The position numbers were made by a program, and so were the translations under genes. The notes beneath the pieces were generated by a model, which was given only the letters and a program-made list of their open reading frames with translations, searched no databases and had not been told where the DNA came from. A stretch of 64,000 bases of DNA, taken from Streptomyces calvus (GTDB taxonomy: Bacteria; Actinomycetota; Actinomycetes; Streptomycetales; Streptomycetaceae). Positions 24,225 through 34,181 of this stretch are shown here, piece by piece. The stretch spans positions 218,588 through 282,587 of the forward strand of contig NZ_VCNP01000058.1 in the NCBI RefSeq assembly GCF_006782915.1. Direction: 5' to 3'. Each line of letters starts with the position of its first letter. The stretch's first letter is position 1.

Positions 24225-27200
24225 CGACGTACGACGGCACCACCCACGACGACACCACCTCCGCCGCGCTGCTCGACGCCGGAGCCGTCCTGCCCCCGGG
24301 CACCACGGACCGGGAGGACGCCGACGTCCTCACCGTCCGCACCTACACCCACACCGCCCTGGACGAGCGGAAGATCGTCCGGCTGGTGCCGGGCACGCTC
24401 GGCGAGGCCGAGGACCTCGCCCTGGACTTCCTCGGACTGGTCCGCGAGCCGGAGACCCGCGAGGTCGGCCAGGTCCGCCGGGAAACCCTCGGCTTCCCCG
24501 CATGGGCCCTGGTCAACGACCCGGCGAACGGACACCACGCGCTGGCCCTGGTCAGGGACGTCGAACGGCTCGCCCGGCAGGCCAAGTCCCGGCCCGGCAC
24601 CGCGAAGGAGGGCTTCGAAGCGCTCGGCGAGCGGCTCGGCCGCACCGTGCCGCACTTCCTGCCCACCTTCTACGAACAGGCCGCCCGCGTCTTCCTCCAG
24701 CACGAGAACACCACCTACGCCTCGGCCTTCTTCGGCAAGGCCCGCGAGGCGGAGCGCGTGCACGCGCTCACCGTCGACGAGGAACGGCAGCGGGCCGTCT
24801 TCCTGGAGTTCGCCTTCGCCGGAGCACTCACGGTCAAGGCGCTCAAGGAGCACGTGAAGGACCTCGCGGCACGGCTCGCGCCGGGCGAGGCCTGGGCGCA
24901 GTTCCGGCAGCTGTCCGTGGAGCGCTGCGCGGCCGGCATGCCGCCGTACGCGTCCCTGCCCCAGGACGCACGCGCCCTGATCAAGGCCGCCGGACTGGAC
25001 CGGGCCACCGAGGAGTGCGCGCTGGTCGCCGACCTGATCGCGTCCCCGGCCGCGGTACGCGCCCCCGCCTCCTTCTGGAACACCTACCGGGCGACCCTCG
25101 TCCTCCTGGCCGGACAGCGGCCGGACGTACGGAGCCGGCTGCTGGAGATCATGCCGGCCGGGCTGGGCCGCTCAACCGGCGACGACGAGTTCTGGCTGGC
25201 ACTGCTCGCCGAGACCGGCGCCGACCGGCTGCTGACGGGCGAGGACCCGGCCGACGGCGTCGACGCGGCGGACTGGCTCAGCCGCTGGGCCCTGCACCGC
25301 AAGCACGGCGGCTCCGCCGGCGGACGCTCGCCCGCCACCCTCGCGCTCGTGGAGCGCATGGCCCCGCGCCTGCGCGCCCAGGGGCGGCCCGTGGACCTCT
25401 TCACCGGCCGCTGGCACGCCGGAGCCGACCTGGACCTGCTCGACCTGTGCGTGGCCGAGGACGTGCCGCTGACCCTGCCCGCGACCGACCAGGACGTCCA
25501 CCTCCCCGTCAGCCAGTGGCTGAAGGAGAACCGGCCCGGACAGCGCGACCTGACGGCGCTCGCCGCGCACCCGCGCTGCCGGAACCTGCTGTACAGGTCG
25601 GTCGGGAAACTCGGCGGCCACCGCCCCGACCCCGCGTTGCTGGAGGAACTGGCCGGACACCCCGTCCTGGCCGGCGTACTGCGCGAGTGGCTGGACGACG
25701 CCGCGGGCGACCTGCACGCCGCCGCCGGACTGCCCGCCGCCCGCGAGGCACTGGAACGCCTGCGCCCGTTCCGCGCGGTCGCCGCCCGGGTCGGTGAACA
25801 GGCCGTCGCCCGCGCCGCCGCACTCGACGTCGCACCACTGCTGGGCCGCACCCTGCGCGCCGGCATCCCCGACGAACTGGGCTGGCCCGCCCTCGAGGAG
25901 GCGCTGCGGCGGCTCGACGCCGAGACCCGACGCGGCCGCGACGACACCCTCGCCGTCCACGAGGCATGGCCGGCGCTGATCCTCTCCCGCGGCAACAAGG
26001 CGATCGTCGTCGGACCGCAGGACATCCTGCTCGAACACGACCTGCGGCTGCCGGTCGAACTGGGCCGCTGGCAGCGGCCGTCGTTCCGCTACACCGACGG
26101 CGAACTGCTGGTCGTCTGGCACCAGGACGGCAAACAGCACGCCTACTGGTCGAACCGCCCCACCGAGGTGTTCCCGCTCGGCGGCGAAAGGCTCTCGCAC
26201 TGGTACGGCCGTACCGACGCGGGCAACACCTCCATCCCGCTGCCCGGCGGCGGCCGCGCCACCGGCGGCCGCGTCCTGCACGCCGGCGACACCGTCGTAC
26301 CGCCCGCCCGGCCCGTCCTCGGCGACGGAACGTCCTACTGGCGCCAGGGCCGGCAGGGGCGACGGCAGGTGTGGCTGGAGTACGACCCGGCCACCGGCAC
26401 CCACGGCCGGGCCTCGCTGCCCGCGTTCCTGCGGTCCGGCATCCGGGACGGGGCCACCCTGCTCCAGCAGCACTGCTCGGTGCTGCCCCTCCAACCCGGC
26501 CTGGAGCACAGCCCGTTCGGCACGGACGGCACCGTCCTCGGCCGCTGGGTGCGTACCGAGGGCGAGAACGGCGAGACGCGCACCACCGTCGGCACACCGG
26601 ACGGCCGGACCGTCACCGTGCCCGGGACAGGCACCCGGATGCCCGGCGTGCCGCTCGGCGCGCTGCGACTGCCCGGCGGCGCCGAGCCCGTCGTCGTCGC
26701 CCTGCACCGCCAGGTCGCCCTGTACACCACCGACGGCGACGGCACCGGAGCGCGGGAACTCGGCCGGATCACACCGCTGCAGCGCGGCGGCGAGTTCGCG
26801 GCGGGCACGCCCCTCGTCCCGCCCGTCGACTTCTGGCACGCGCTGCGGCCGCGCGACGAGGAAGCCTCGGCGGCCCTGCGGTCCCTGACCGACGAGCAGG
26901 CGGACGCGCTGCTGCGCGCCGGGGCCCGGACACTGGCGGAGCGGCAGGCGAAGGTTGCGGCGGCCGCCGCCGGCGCGGACCGGCCGTCCGCGCCGCACCA
27001 CGACGCCGGGGACACCACCGCCGAGCCCGCCGTGCCGAGCGCCGACGAGGTCCTGCGCGCAGTGGTCGCCGACCGCGTGCCCGCCCTCACCGACCCCCGT
27101 CTGCTCACCGGCGTCACCGCCCTCGTGCACGCGGTGCTGCGCCTCGCCGAGTCCGTCGCCGGCTTCGTGCAGCCTCCCGTGGAACGTCCCAGGACCGAAC

Positions 27201-29272
27201 GCCGGCACGCCGAAGGCATGTTCGCCGACTACAGCCCCGAGGACGGCGACGACCGGACGCTGCGCGAGGCGACTGCCGGACTCGCCCACCTGCACGGCTG
27301 GTGGAGCAGCACACCGCGGTGGAACGCACTGCGTCAGATCCGTGCCGTCAACCACGTCCTGTCCGGCCGGCCCGCCGACGGCAGGCCCCTGCCCGACACC
27401 TGCCGGCTCACCGGGCCCGCAGACGGCTGGAGCAGCGAGGAATTCACCGTCCCCGGCATCGGCACGAGCTGGCCGGCCGTGCTGGGCGTGCTGCGCCCGC
27501 TCGCCTACCGCGCCGCCTCACCCGCCCTGACACCGGCCCACCGCCGGGCGCTGCTCCTGCTGTTCGAGGCCGTCGCCGACGGCCCGCTGGCCGCACCCGG
27601 GGGAGCACTGCGCGAGGTCGTGCTCGGCGAACCGCACGGCACGCAGGACCGCACCGGCCAGGTGCTGCGCCGCGACGGCCGCACCGTCGTCGTCCTCGGC
27701 AGCCACACCGCGGGCCGCCCCCACGGGCGCGTGTGGTGGCTGGCCCTGGACCACGACCCGGCCGGCGCGTTCGGCGCGATCGCGCACTTCACCCTGGAAC
27801 GCGAGACCGCGCACCCACCGGTGTTCCCCGCCGACGCACTGACCGCGGTCACCGACCTGATCCGGGACAAGGGCGCCGCGCCCTGGCAGCCGGACGCGCC
27901 CGCCGCACTCGCCGCCGCGACACGCGACGGACTCGGACCCGTGCAGGCGGCCCTGCTGCTCGCCGGCAAGCCGGCGCAGCACACCGACGAGGTGAGCGCC
28001 ACCACCGGGCTGAAGCCGCGGCAGAAACAGCTCGGCGACGCCCTCCTCACCTCGCTGGGTTTCGCCGACCAGGCGGCGCTCGTCGGCGCACTGCTGCCCG
28101 ACGACCCCGCCGACCTGTGGACGACCGGGCCGGACACCGGCGCGGCGGGCCGGGTGTGGAGCGAGCGCCTCGACGGGATGGTCCGCCTGCCCGAGGACCT
28201 CGCCGCCGACCTCACCCTGGCCGGCGTGGCCACCGGCTCCGCCGAGGAGGTGCTCAACCCCGGCCGCACCCCATGGATCAGCCGCACCACCGTGCAACGG
28301 CCGGACAAGGACGGCAACCTCGTCCCGGACGACCCCCGCGCCCTGCCCGGCCGGTACCACCTGGTACGCGCCGTGACCACTCTGGCCGGCCTCGCCTACT
28401 CCCTGCCGTACGGGCACCCGCTGCGCGCCCTGCTGCCGGACGGACTGGCCGCGCTGCGCCGCCGCGTCGCCGACCAGGAACTGCTGCTGGACCTCGACGT
28501 GGCGTGGACGGAAACGGGCTCGTCGACCGCCGTCGAACTGCGCAAGGCGTACGGACTGCCCGCCACCGGCGGCGCCGACGCCCACGGCTCCACCCCGGTC
28601 GGCGAGGCACTGGTCCTGCGCCCCTGGTACGGCGACCAGGAGACCGTCCTGGTCCGCCCGGCCGCCCTCACCGGGTCCGACGACCCCGTCCTCGCACTGG
28701 TCGCAGGGCTCGTCGGACCGGGACGCGGCGAGGGCCTGCAGGCCCTGCGGACCCTCCTGGACGAGGAACTCCTGCGCGCCGTCACGGCCGGCATCGATCC
28801 CGAAGGCCCCACCGGCCACGCCCAGGACCCGACGGTCAGTGTGCCCGGCCTGGTCGCCGAGGTCGCCGAGACCCACGGCCTGGGCGAGGACGCGGCCGCG
28901 CTCTACCTGCAACTGCTGGCCCTGCCCGACCCGACGGACCGCAACTGCGCCCGCTGGACCGGCTGGAAACCCGCCCGCATGAAGAAGGCCCGAGCCGAAC
29001 TGGCCGCCGCCGGCCCGGTCGTCGAGGCGAAGCGGGCCCGCGCCGGGCGCACCCTCTTCCTGCCGTGCGGCTGGCTGGACCTGAAGTCGCCCGCGCTGCC
29101 GGTGGAGATCTGGAAGCAGGGCCTCTACCCGGTCGGCGGCACCTCCCGTGCGGTGCCGCTGATGCCGGTGCCCGACCTGTTCCACCGCGCGTGGGACCGG
29201 GTCCGCGCCGGCGACGCCCCGGCCTACGAGGAACTCACCACCCGCGCCACCCGCAAGGGCCGCCGCCGATGA
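24221..29272 (+). CDS. 1683-residue uncharacterised protein of the MoxR/VWA/SWIM operon
   Basis: This is the largest gene in the window. The ATG at 24221 is within an ATGA overlap and follows GAGGACGAGGAG. It is a soluble, mainly helical and charged protein with no signal or membrane segment and no catalytic motif I can name. An early part (about residues 95-210, with FYEQAARVFLQHENTTYASAFFG) reads like helical repeats. The centre (about 570-850) is beta-rich. The C-terminus includes a likely winged-helix-like stretch (CARWTGWKPARMKKARAELA). Its size and position suggest a scaffold or substrate for the MoxR-VWA chaperone pair. Family assignment is uncertain: it may be a divergent DUF4132/MolR relative. 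Confidence 0.7.
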   Translation: MTTYDGTTHDDTTSAALLDAGAVLPPGTTDREDADVLTVRTYTHTALDERKIVRLVPGTLGEAEDLALDFLGLVREPETREVGQVRRETLGFPAWALVNDPANGHHALALVRDVERLARQAKSRPGTAKEGFEALGERLGRTVPHFLPTFYEQAARVFLQHENTTYASAFFGKAREAERVHALTVDEERQRAVFLEFAFAGALTVKALKEHVKDLAARLAPGEAWAQFRQLSVERCAAGMPPYASLPQDARALIKAAGLDRATEECALVADLIASPAAVRAPASFWNTYRATLVLLAGQRPDVRSRLLEIMPAGLGRSTGDDEFWLALLAETGADRLLTGEDPADGVDAADWLSRWALHRKHGGSAGGRSPATLALVERMAPRLRAQGRPVDLFTGRWHAGADLDLLDLCVAEDVPLTLPATDQDVHLPVSQWLKENRPGQRDLTALAAHPRCRNLLYRSVGKLGGHRPDPALLEELAGHPVLAGVLREWLDDAAGDLHAAAGLPAAREALERLRPFRAVAARVGEQAVARAAALDVAPLLGRTLRAGIPDELGWPALEEALRRLDAETRRGRDDTLAVHEAWPALILSRGNKAIVVGPQDILLEHDLRLPVELGRWQRPSFRYTDGELLVVWHQDGKQHAYWSNRPTEVFPLGGERLSHWYGRTDAGNTSIPLPGGGRATGGRVLHAGDTVVPPARPVLGDGTSYWRQGRQGRRQVWLEYDPATGTHGRASLPAFLRSGIRDGATLLQQHCSVLPLQPGLEHSPFGTDGTVLGRWVRTEGENGETRTTVGTPDGRTVTVPGTGTRMPGVPLGALRLPGGAEPVVVALHRQVALYTTDGDGTGARELGRITPLQRGGEFAAGTPLVPPVDFWHALRPRDEEASAALRSLTDEQADALLRAGARTLAERQAKVAAAAAGADRPSAPHHDAGDTTAEPAVPSADEVLRAVVADRVPALTDPRLLTGVTALVHAVLRLAESVAGFVQPPVERPRTERRHAEGMFADYSPEDGDDRTLREATAGLAHLHGWWSSTPRWNALRQIRAVNHVLSGRPADGRPLPDTCRLTGPADGWSSEEFTVPGIGTSWPAVLGVLRPLAYRAASPALTPAHRRALLLLFEAVADGPLAAPGGALREVVLGEPHGTQDRTGQVLRRDGRTVVVLGSHTAGRPHGRVWWLALDHDPAGAFGAIAHFTLERETAHPPVFPADALTAVTDLIRDKGAAPWQPDAPAALAAATRDGLGPVQAALLLAGKPAQHTDEVSATTGLKPRQKQLGDALLTSLGFADQAALVGALLPDDPADLWTTGPDTGAAGRVWSERLDGMVRLPEDLAADLTLAGVATGSAEEVLNPGRTPWISRTTVQRPDKDGNLVPDDPRALPGRYHLVRAVTTLAGLAYSLPYGHPLRALLPDGLAALRRRVADQELLLDLDVAWTETGSSTAVELRKAYGLPATGGADAHGSTPVGEALVLRPWYGDQETVLVRPAALTGSDDPVLALVAGLVGPGRGEGLQALRTLLDEELLRAVTAGIDPEGPTGHAQDPTVSVPGLVAEVAETHGLGEDAAALYLQLLALPDPTDRNCARWTGWKPARMKKARAELAAAGPVVEAKRARAGRTLFLPCGWLDLKSPALPVEIWKQGLYPVGGTSRAVPLMPVPDLFHRAWDRVRAGDAPAYEELTTRATRKGRRR

Positions 29273-30477
29273 CCACCGTCCACCCGCACCCGGAAGACAC
29301 CGCACCGATGACCACCACCCTCCCTCCCGCCCCGGCCCGGCAGATCGTCCCGCCCGAGGACCGGTACGCGACCGAACTGGCCTTCCTCGCCGCGTACGAC
29401 GACGGGCCCCGCCCGCCCGCGTGGCGGCTCACCCCGCGCGCCGTCGTCACGTTCGTCATGGGCAGCGACGGACAGGCACTCGGACTGCCCGACGGGGCGC
29501 AGGCCACCGAAGGCGTACCGCAACGGCTGGTGATCGAGGGCAAGTTCGTCGGCGACCGGGCGCTGGTCGAACGGTGCGTGGTGACCCTCGCCGGAGAGCG
29601 CGGCCTGCTGCTCGTCGGCGAGCCCGGCACCGCCAAGTCGATGCTGTCGGAACTGCTCTCCGCCGCCGTGTGCGGCACCAGCGGCCTGGTCGTGCAGGGC
29701 ACCGCGGGCACCACCGAGGACCAGCTCAAGTACGGCTGGAACTACGCGCTGCTGCTGGCGCAGGGCCCCAGCCGGCAGGCGCTGGTGCCGTCGCCCGTCA
29801 TGACCGCCATGTCCCGGGGCGCCGTCGCCCGCGTCGAGGAGGTCACCCGCTGCCTGCCCGAGGTGCAGGACTCGCTGGTGTCACTGCTCTCCGAGCGGCG
29901 CATCGCGGTACCCGAACTGGCCGGCACCGAGGACGCGCTGGCGCACGCGGCGCCCGGCTTCACCCTCATCGCCACCGCCAACCTCCGCGACAAGGGCGTC
30001 TCCGAGATGTCCGCGGCCCTCAAGCGCCGCTTCAACTTCGAGACGGTCGGACCCATCGGCGACCTCGACGCCGAGACCGCGCTGGTGCGTGGCCAGGCAC
30101 GGGCGTCCGTGGAGCGGGCCGGGGCACCGTTCCAGGTGGACGACGCCGTGCTGGAGGCCCTGGTCACCGCGTTCCGCGACCTGCGCGAGGGCCGGTCGGC
30201 GGAGGGCTGGGAGGTGGAACGCCCGTCGACGGTGATGAGCACCGCCGAGGCCGTGTCCGTCGCCGGCGCGCTCGCCCTCGCGGCGGCGTACTTCCCGGGC
30301 GACCGGGACGTGCTGGGCCTGCTGCCCGGTCACCTGCTCGGCGTGGTCCGCAAGGACGACCCCGCCGACGCGGCCCGGCTGCGCGGCTACTGGGACGGCC
30401 CCGTCCGGCGCCGCGCCGAGCAGGGTTCCGCCACCTGGCGCACCCTGTGGGACCTGCGTACGGTGCTGGAGGACTGA
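29269..30477 (+). CDS. MoxR-family AAA+ ATPase (YehL-like)
   Basis: A 402-residue MoxR-type ATPase. Walker A is GEPGTAKS (117-124). The Walker B region reads GAVARVEEVTR, with Glu where Asp is usual. The segment LPEVQDSLVSLLSERRI is the MoxR pore/helix-2 area, sensor 1 is IATANLRDKG, and the Arg-finger region is AALKRRFNFE. MoxR proteins work with VWA partners as chaperones inserting metals or remodelling complexes. The ATG at 29269 overlaps the previous stop (ATGA); another ATG at 29308 is possible. The VWA partner is encoded immediately downstream, and homologous order in E. coli is yehL-yehM-yehP-yehQ. Confidence 0.9.
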   Translation: MTTVHPHPEDTAPMTTTLPPAPARQIVPPEDRYATELAFLAAYDDGPRPPAWRLTPRAVVTFVMGSDGQALGLPDGAQATEGVPQRLVIEGKFVGDRALVERCVVTLAGERGLLLVGEPGTAKSMLSELLSAAVCGTSGLVVQGTAGTTEDQLKYGWNYALLLAQGPSRQALVPSPVMTAMSRGAVARVEEVTRCLPEVQDSLVSLLSERRIAVPELAGTEDALAHAAPGFTLIATANLRDKGVSEMSAALKRRFNFETVGPIGDLDAETALVRGQARASVERAGAPFQVDDAVLEALVTAFRDLREGRSAEGWEVERPSTVMSTAEAVSVAGALALAAAYFPGDRDVLGLLPGHLLGVVRKDDPADAARLRGYWDGPVRRRAEQGSATWRTLWDLRTVLED

Positions 30478-30482
30478 CGGCC

Positions 30483-33400
30483 GTGTCCCTCACCCACGGG
30501 GCCGACGCCTCGCGCGACACCGGCGGCGCGGGCGTCCTGCCCGTCCCGCCCGACGAGGCGCTCGCCGCCCTCACCGGCCCCCGCGCGCCCTACCTCATCG
30601 GGGTACGGCACCACGCGCCCTCCCTGGCCGCCGTCGTGCCCGCGCTGCTCGACGCGGCGGAGCCGGAGGTGCTGCTCGTCGAACTGCCCGCCGAGATGCA
30701 GCAGTGGCTGCCGTGGCTGGGACACGAGGAGACGCGGGCCCCCGTGGCGCTCGCCGCCGCTCCCGGTGACGGGAGCGGCGGTGGGCCGGCGTTCTATCCG
30801 TTCGCCGACTTCTCGCCCGAACTGGCCGCCGTCCGCTGGGCCGCCCGCACCGGCACACCGGTGATCGCCTGCGACCTGCCGCTCGCCGACCCCGCCTGGT
30901 CCGAGGGCCGGCGGGCCGTGGGGGAGCGGTCCGGGGGGCCCGGCCTCGCCACCGCCGTACGGGCCCGGCTGACGGGCCGGCCCGGGGACGACCTGTGGGA
31001 CCGGCTGGTCGAGGCGGCCGCCCCCGGCTCCCCGCCGGAGGCCCTGCGCCGGGCCGCCCTGCTCACCGGGTGGGCGCTGCGCGAGGACGCGGCCGCCTCG
31101 GGCGGGGTACCGGTACTGGACCTGCGGCGCGAGCGGTGGATGCGGGACCGGCTGGCCGAGGCCACCGCGCGCGGCGAACGGGCCGCCGTGCTGGTCGGCG
31201 CGTTCCACGCGCCGGCGCTCGTGGCCCGGGACAGCGGGCCGGACACGGAGGCCGACGGCGTGTCCGGCGGATCGGAGCGCGGGGAGCGGAGCACGGCCGA
31301 CGCGCCGGTGTCCGCCTGGACCACCTCGCTGATCCCGTACACCTACGCCCTGCTCGACGAGCGGTCCGGCTACCCGGCGGGCATCCGGGACCCGGAGTGG
31401 CAGGACATGGTGCTGCGCGCGGCCGGCGACCCGGCGGCACTGCAGGAGGCGCTGACCCGGGCGGCCGTGCGTGTCTGCGCCGCACTGCGGGACCTCGGCC
31501 ACCCCTCGGGGCCCGCCGACGCGCGGGAGATCAGCCGGCTCGCCTCCGATCTGGCCCGGCTGCGCGGACTGCCCGCGGCGGGCCGCGGCGAACTCGTGGA
31601 AGCCGTCCAGACGGTGCTCGCACAGGGCGAGCCCTACGGGCGCGGACGGGCCGTGGCGCGCGCGATGGAGCGGGTCCTGGTCGGCACCCGTGGCGGGCGG
31701 CCCGCCCCGCAGGCGCCGCGCAGCGGCCTCGCCCCCGCGGTCGAGGCCGAGGTGACACGGCTCGGCCTGCCCGGCCCGAGGGCTGGCGGCCCCGGCCCCG
31801 CGAAGGACCTGCGGCTGGACCCGCTGCGCTCCGACCTCGACCGGCTCCGCGAACTGCTGCTGCGCCGCCTGACGGTGTGCGGTGTCCCCTACGGGGAGGC
31901 CAAGGAGGTGGCCGGCGCGGGTGGCGGCGAGGCCCTCACCACCCGCTGGGAGGTGCGCTGGACACCGGCCACCGAAGCCGTGCTGACCGCGGTCGGCGCA
32001 CGCGGCGTCACCGCCGAGCAGGCCGCCGAAGGAGTCCTGCTCGAACGGCGGCGCCTGGAGCGCGACGAGGGCGGGCCCACGGCCGCGCAGGCCCTCGAAG
32101 GGCTCGAACGGGCGGCCGAGTGCGGCCTGACGGGGCTCGCCGACGAACGGCTCACCGATGTCGCCGACGTCCTTCCCCAGGCCGGCACCCTGCCGGAACT
32201 CCTCGCCGGCCTGGCCCTGCTGGACCGGCTGCGGGCCGGCCACGTCCCCGGGCTGGGCACCGACCCGGACCGCGAGGCCCGCGCCGGCGCCGTCGCGGAC
32301 CTGCTCACGGCCGCGGCCGTACGGCAGGTCGACGGCCTGACCGGGTCCGAGGACCTCGCCGACGCCCATGCCCTGCTGGAACTCTCCCACCGCGCCGACC
32401 AGTTGGGCGGCATCCGGCTCGCCGACGCCCTCGGCCGCCTGTCCGCCGGCGGCTCCCCGCTGATGCGCGGCGCCGCCGGGGCCGTACGCGTCCTGCTCGG
32501 CCACGAGGACGCGCGCACCTTCGGCGACCGCGTCGCCTCCTGGGTCGACGCGGCCACCGCACCCGACTCGCGCGCCGCCCTCACCGCCCGGCTCGGCGGA
32601 CTGCTGACCGCCGCGGGCCCGCTGCTGGAAGCGGCGCCGGCCGCGCTGGAACCCCTGCTCACCCGGGTGTCCGAGCTGCCCGACCGGGCGTTCCTGGACC
32701 GGCTGCCCGCACTGCGCGGAGGCTTCGACACACTGAGCCCCGCGGCCCGCGACCGCCTCCTCGCGACCGTCGAGGAACACCTCGATGCCCCGTACGTGCC
32801 CGCCACGGACGGCGTCGACCCGGCGGCACTCGCCGCCTGGACCGCCGCGGACTTCGCGGCCCGCGAGACCCTGCGGACCCTCGGGCTGCTCCCCGCACCG
32901 GGCCCCGTCACCGAGCCCACCGGAACGGCCACGACGAACCCCCCGCCGGCCGGCACCGCGCCGCCCGGCACCGCGCCGCCCGGCACCGCGCCGCCCGGCA
33001 CCGCGCCGGCCGGCACCGCGCCGCCCGGCACCGGGGCGGTCGGCACCGTGCCGCCGCCCGGCACCGACGACCCTTTCCTCACGCCCGCCGACCGCTGGCG
33101 TCTCCTCCTCGGCCGCCGCGCGGACCGGCTGCCCCCGTCCGCGGCCCCGATCGCGACCGCGCTGGACGAGCTGTACGGCAGCGGACGCGGCGAGGGCAGC
33201 CGAGGCGACCTCTCCGGCCCGGGCCGCGGCGGGGGCCGCGAGGCCCCGTACCCGGGGGTGCGGGAGTGGTCCGAGGAACTGGCCGCGCTGTTCGGGCCGG
33301 GCATCCGCGAGGAAGTGCTCGCCGCGGCCGCCGCGTCCGGCCGCAAGGACGTCCTCACCGAACTGGACGCGGACAGCGTGCGACCGTCGGTGGACCTGCT

Positions 33401-34181
33401 GCGCACCGTGCTGCGGCACGTCGGCGGACTGCCCGAGGCGCGGCTGGCCGCACTGCGCCCGCTCGTGCGACGGCTGGTCGACGCGCTGACCCGGCAACTG
33501 GCCACCCGCCTGCGCCCCGCCCTGCACGGCACGGCCCTGCCACGCCCCGGCCGGCGGCCCGGCGGCGGCCTGGACCTGCCCCGCACCCTGCGCGCCAACC
33601 TGGCGACCGCGCGCCGCGCCCCGGACGGCACGGTGCAGGTGATCCCCGAACGCCCCGTCTTCCGCACGCGGGCGCGCCGGGCCGCCGACTGGCGGCTCAT
33701 CCTCGTCACGGACGTCTCGGGATCGATGGAGGCGTCCACCGTGTGGGCGGCGCTCACCGCCTCGGTGCTGGCGGGAGTGCCGACGCTCTCCACCCACTTC
33801 CTGGCGTTCTCCACGGAGGTCATCGACCTCACCGGACACGTGGACGACCCGCTGTCGCTGCTGCTGGAGGTGAGCGTCGGCGGCGGCACCCACATCGCCG
33901 CCGGGCTGCGGCACGCGCGCGAGCTGGTCACCGTGCCGTCGCGCACCCTCGTCGTGGTCGTCAGCGACTTCGAAGAGGGATATCCGCTGGGCGGACTGCT
34001 CGCCGAGGTCCGCGCGCTGGTCTCCTCCGGCTGCCACGTCCTGGGCTGCGCGAGCCTCGACGACACCGGCCGGCCCCGCTACGCCACGGGGGTCGCCGGT
34101 CAACTCGTCGCCGCGGGCATGCCGGTCGCCGCCCTGAGTCCGCTCGAACTCGCCCGCTGGGTAGGGGAGAAGATCGCATGA
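30483..34181 (+). CDS. DUF5682-VWA fusion protein (YehM-YehP-like)
   Basis: A 1232-residue two-part protein from the GTG at 30483, five bases after the MoxR stop. The N-terminal 800 residues form a DUF5682 domain (IGVRHHAPSLAAVVPALLDA, VLLVELPAEMQQWLPWL, AFYPFADFSPE). A Pro/Thr/Gly linker of repeated GTAPP (about 823-855) follows. The C-terminal 200 residues are a von Willebrand A domain with an intact MIDAS DVSGSM near residue 1077 and ...SVGGGTHIAAGL, CoxE/YehP-like. In E. coli these two parts are separate genes (yehM, yehP); here they are fused, which supports physical interaction. It overlaps the SWIM gene by ATGA. Confidence 0.88.
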   Translation: MSLTHGADASRDTGGAGVLPVPPDEALAALTGPRAPYLIGVRHHAPSLAAVVPALLDAAEPEVLLVELPAEMQQWLPWLGHEETRAPVALAAAPGDGSGGGPAFYPFADFSPELAAVRWAARTGTPVIACDLPLADPAWSEGRRAVGERSGGPGLATAVRARLTGRPGDDLWDRLVEAAAPGSPPEALRRAALLTGWALREDAAASGGVPVLDLRRERWMRDRLAEATARGERAAVLVGAFHAPALVARDSGPDTEADGVSGGSERGERSTADAPVSAWTTSLIPYTYALLDERSGYPAGIRDPEWQDMVLRAAGDPAALQEALTRAAVRVCAALRDLGHPSGPADAREISRLASDLARLRGLPAAGRGELVEAVQTVLAQGEPYGRGRAVARAMERVLVGTRGGRPAPQAPRSGLAPAVEAEVTRLGLPGPRAGGPGPAKDLRLDPLRSDLDRLRELLLRRLTVCGVPYGEAKEVAGAGGGEALTTRWEVRWTPATEAVLTAVGARGVTAEQAAEGVLLERRRLERDEGGPTAAQALEGLERAAECGLTGLADERLTDVADVLPQAGTLPELLAGLALLDRLRAGHVPGLGTDPDREARAGAVADLLTAAAVRQVDGLTGSEDLADAHALLELSHRADQLGGIRLADALGRLSAGGSPLMRGAAGAVRVLLGHEDARTFGDRVASWVDAATAPDSRAALTARLGGLLTAAGPLLEAAPAALEPLLTRVSELPDRAFLDRLPALRGGFDTLSPAARDRLLATVEEHLDAPYVPATDGVDPAALAAWTAADFAARETLRTLGLLPAPGPVTEPTGTATTNPPPAGTAPPGTAPPGTAPPGTAPAGTAPPGTGAVGTVPPPGTDDPFLTPADRWRLLLGRRADRLPPSAAPIATALDELYGSGRGEGSRGDLSGPGRGGGREAPYPGVREWSEELAALFGPGIREEVLAAAAASGRKDVLTELDADSVRPSVDLLRTVLRHVGGLPEARLAALRPLVRRLVDALTRQLATRLRPALHGTALPRPGRRPGGGLDLPRTLRANLATARRAPDGTVQVIPERPVFRTRARRAADWRLILVTDVSGSMEASTVWAALTASVLAGVPTLSTHFLAFSTEVIDLTGHVDDPLSLLLEVSVGGGTHIAAGLRHARELVTVPSRTLVVVVSDFEEGYPLGGLLAEVRALVSSGCHVLGCASLDDTGRPRYATGVAGQLVAAGMPVAALSPLELARWVGEKIA
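32951..33045 (+). repeat. 15-bp in-frame repeats encoding the GTAPP linker
   Basis: Six near-identical copies of a GGCACCGCGCCGCCC unit encode Gly-Thr-Ala-Pro-Pro with occasional Ala or Val changes. They form a flexible hinge between the DUF5682 and VWA parts. Copy number is likely to vary between strains. Confidence 0.85.

Noticed and set aside
25966..30477. Very long plus-strand reading frame that ends as the MoxR protein
   Set aside because: Only the last 402 residues (from 29269) look like protein; the upstream part is an Arg/Pro-rich shadow of the 1683-residue gene.
30387..34103. 1238-residue minus-strand ORF opposite the DUF5682-VWA gene
   Set aside because: Gly/Gln/Arg-rich antisense frame without motifs, whereas the sense strand encodes recognisable DUF5682 and VWA domains.
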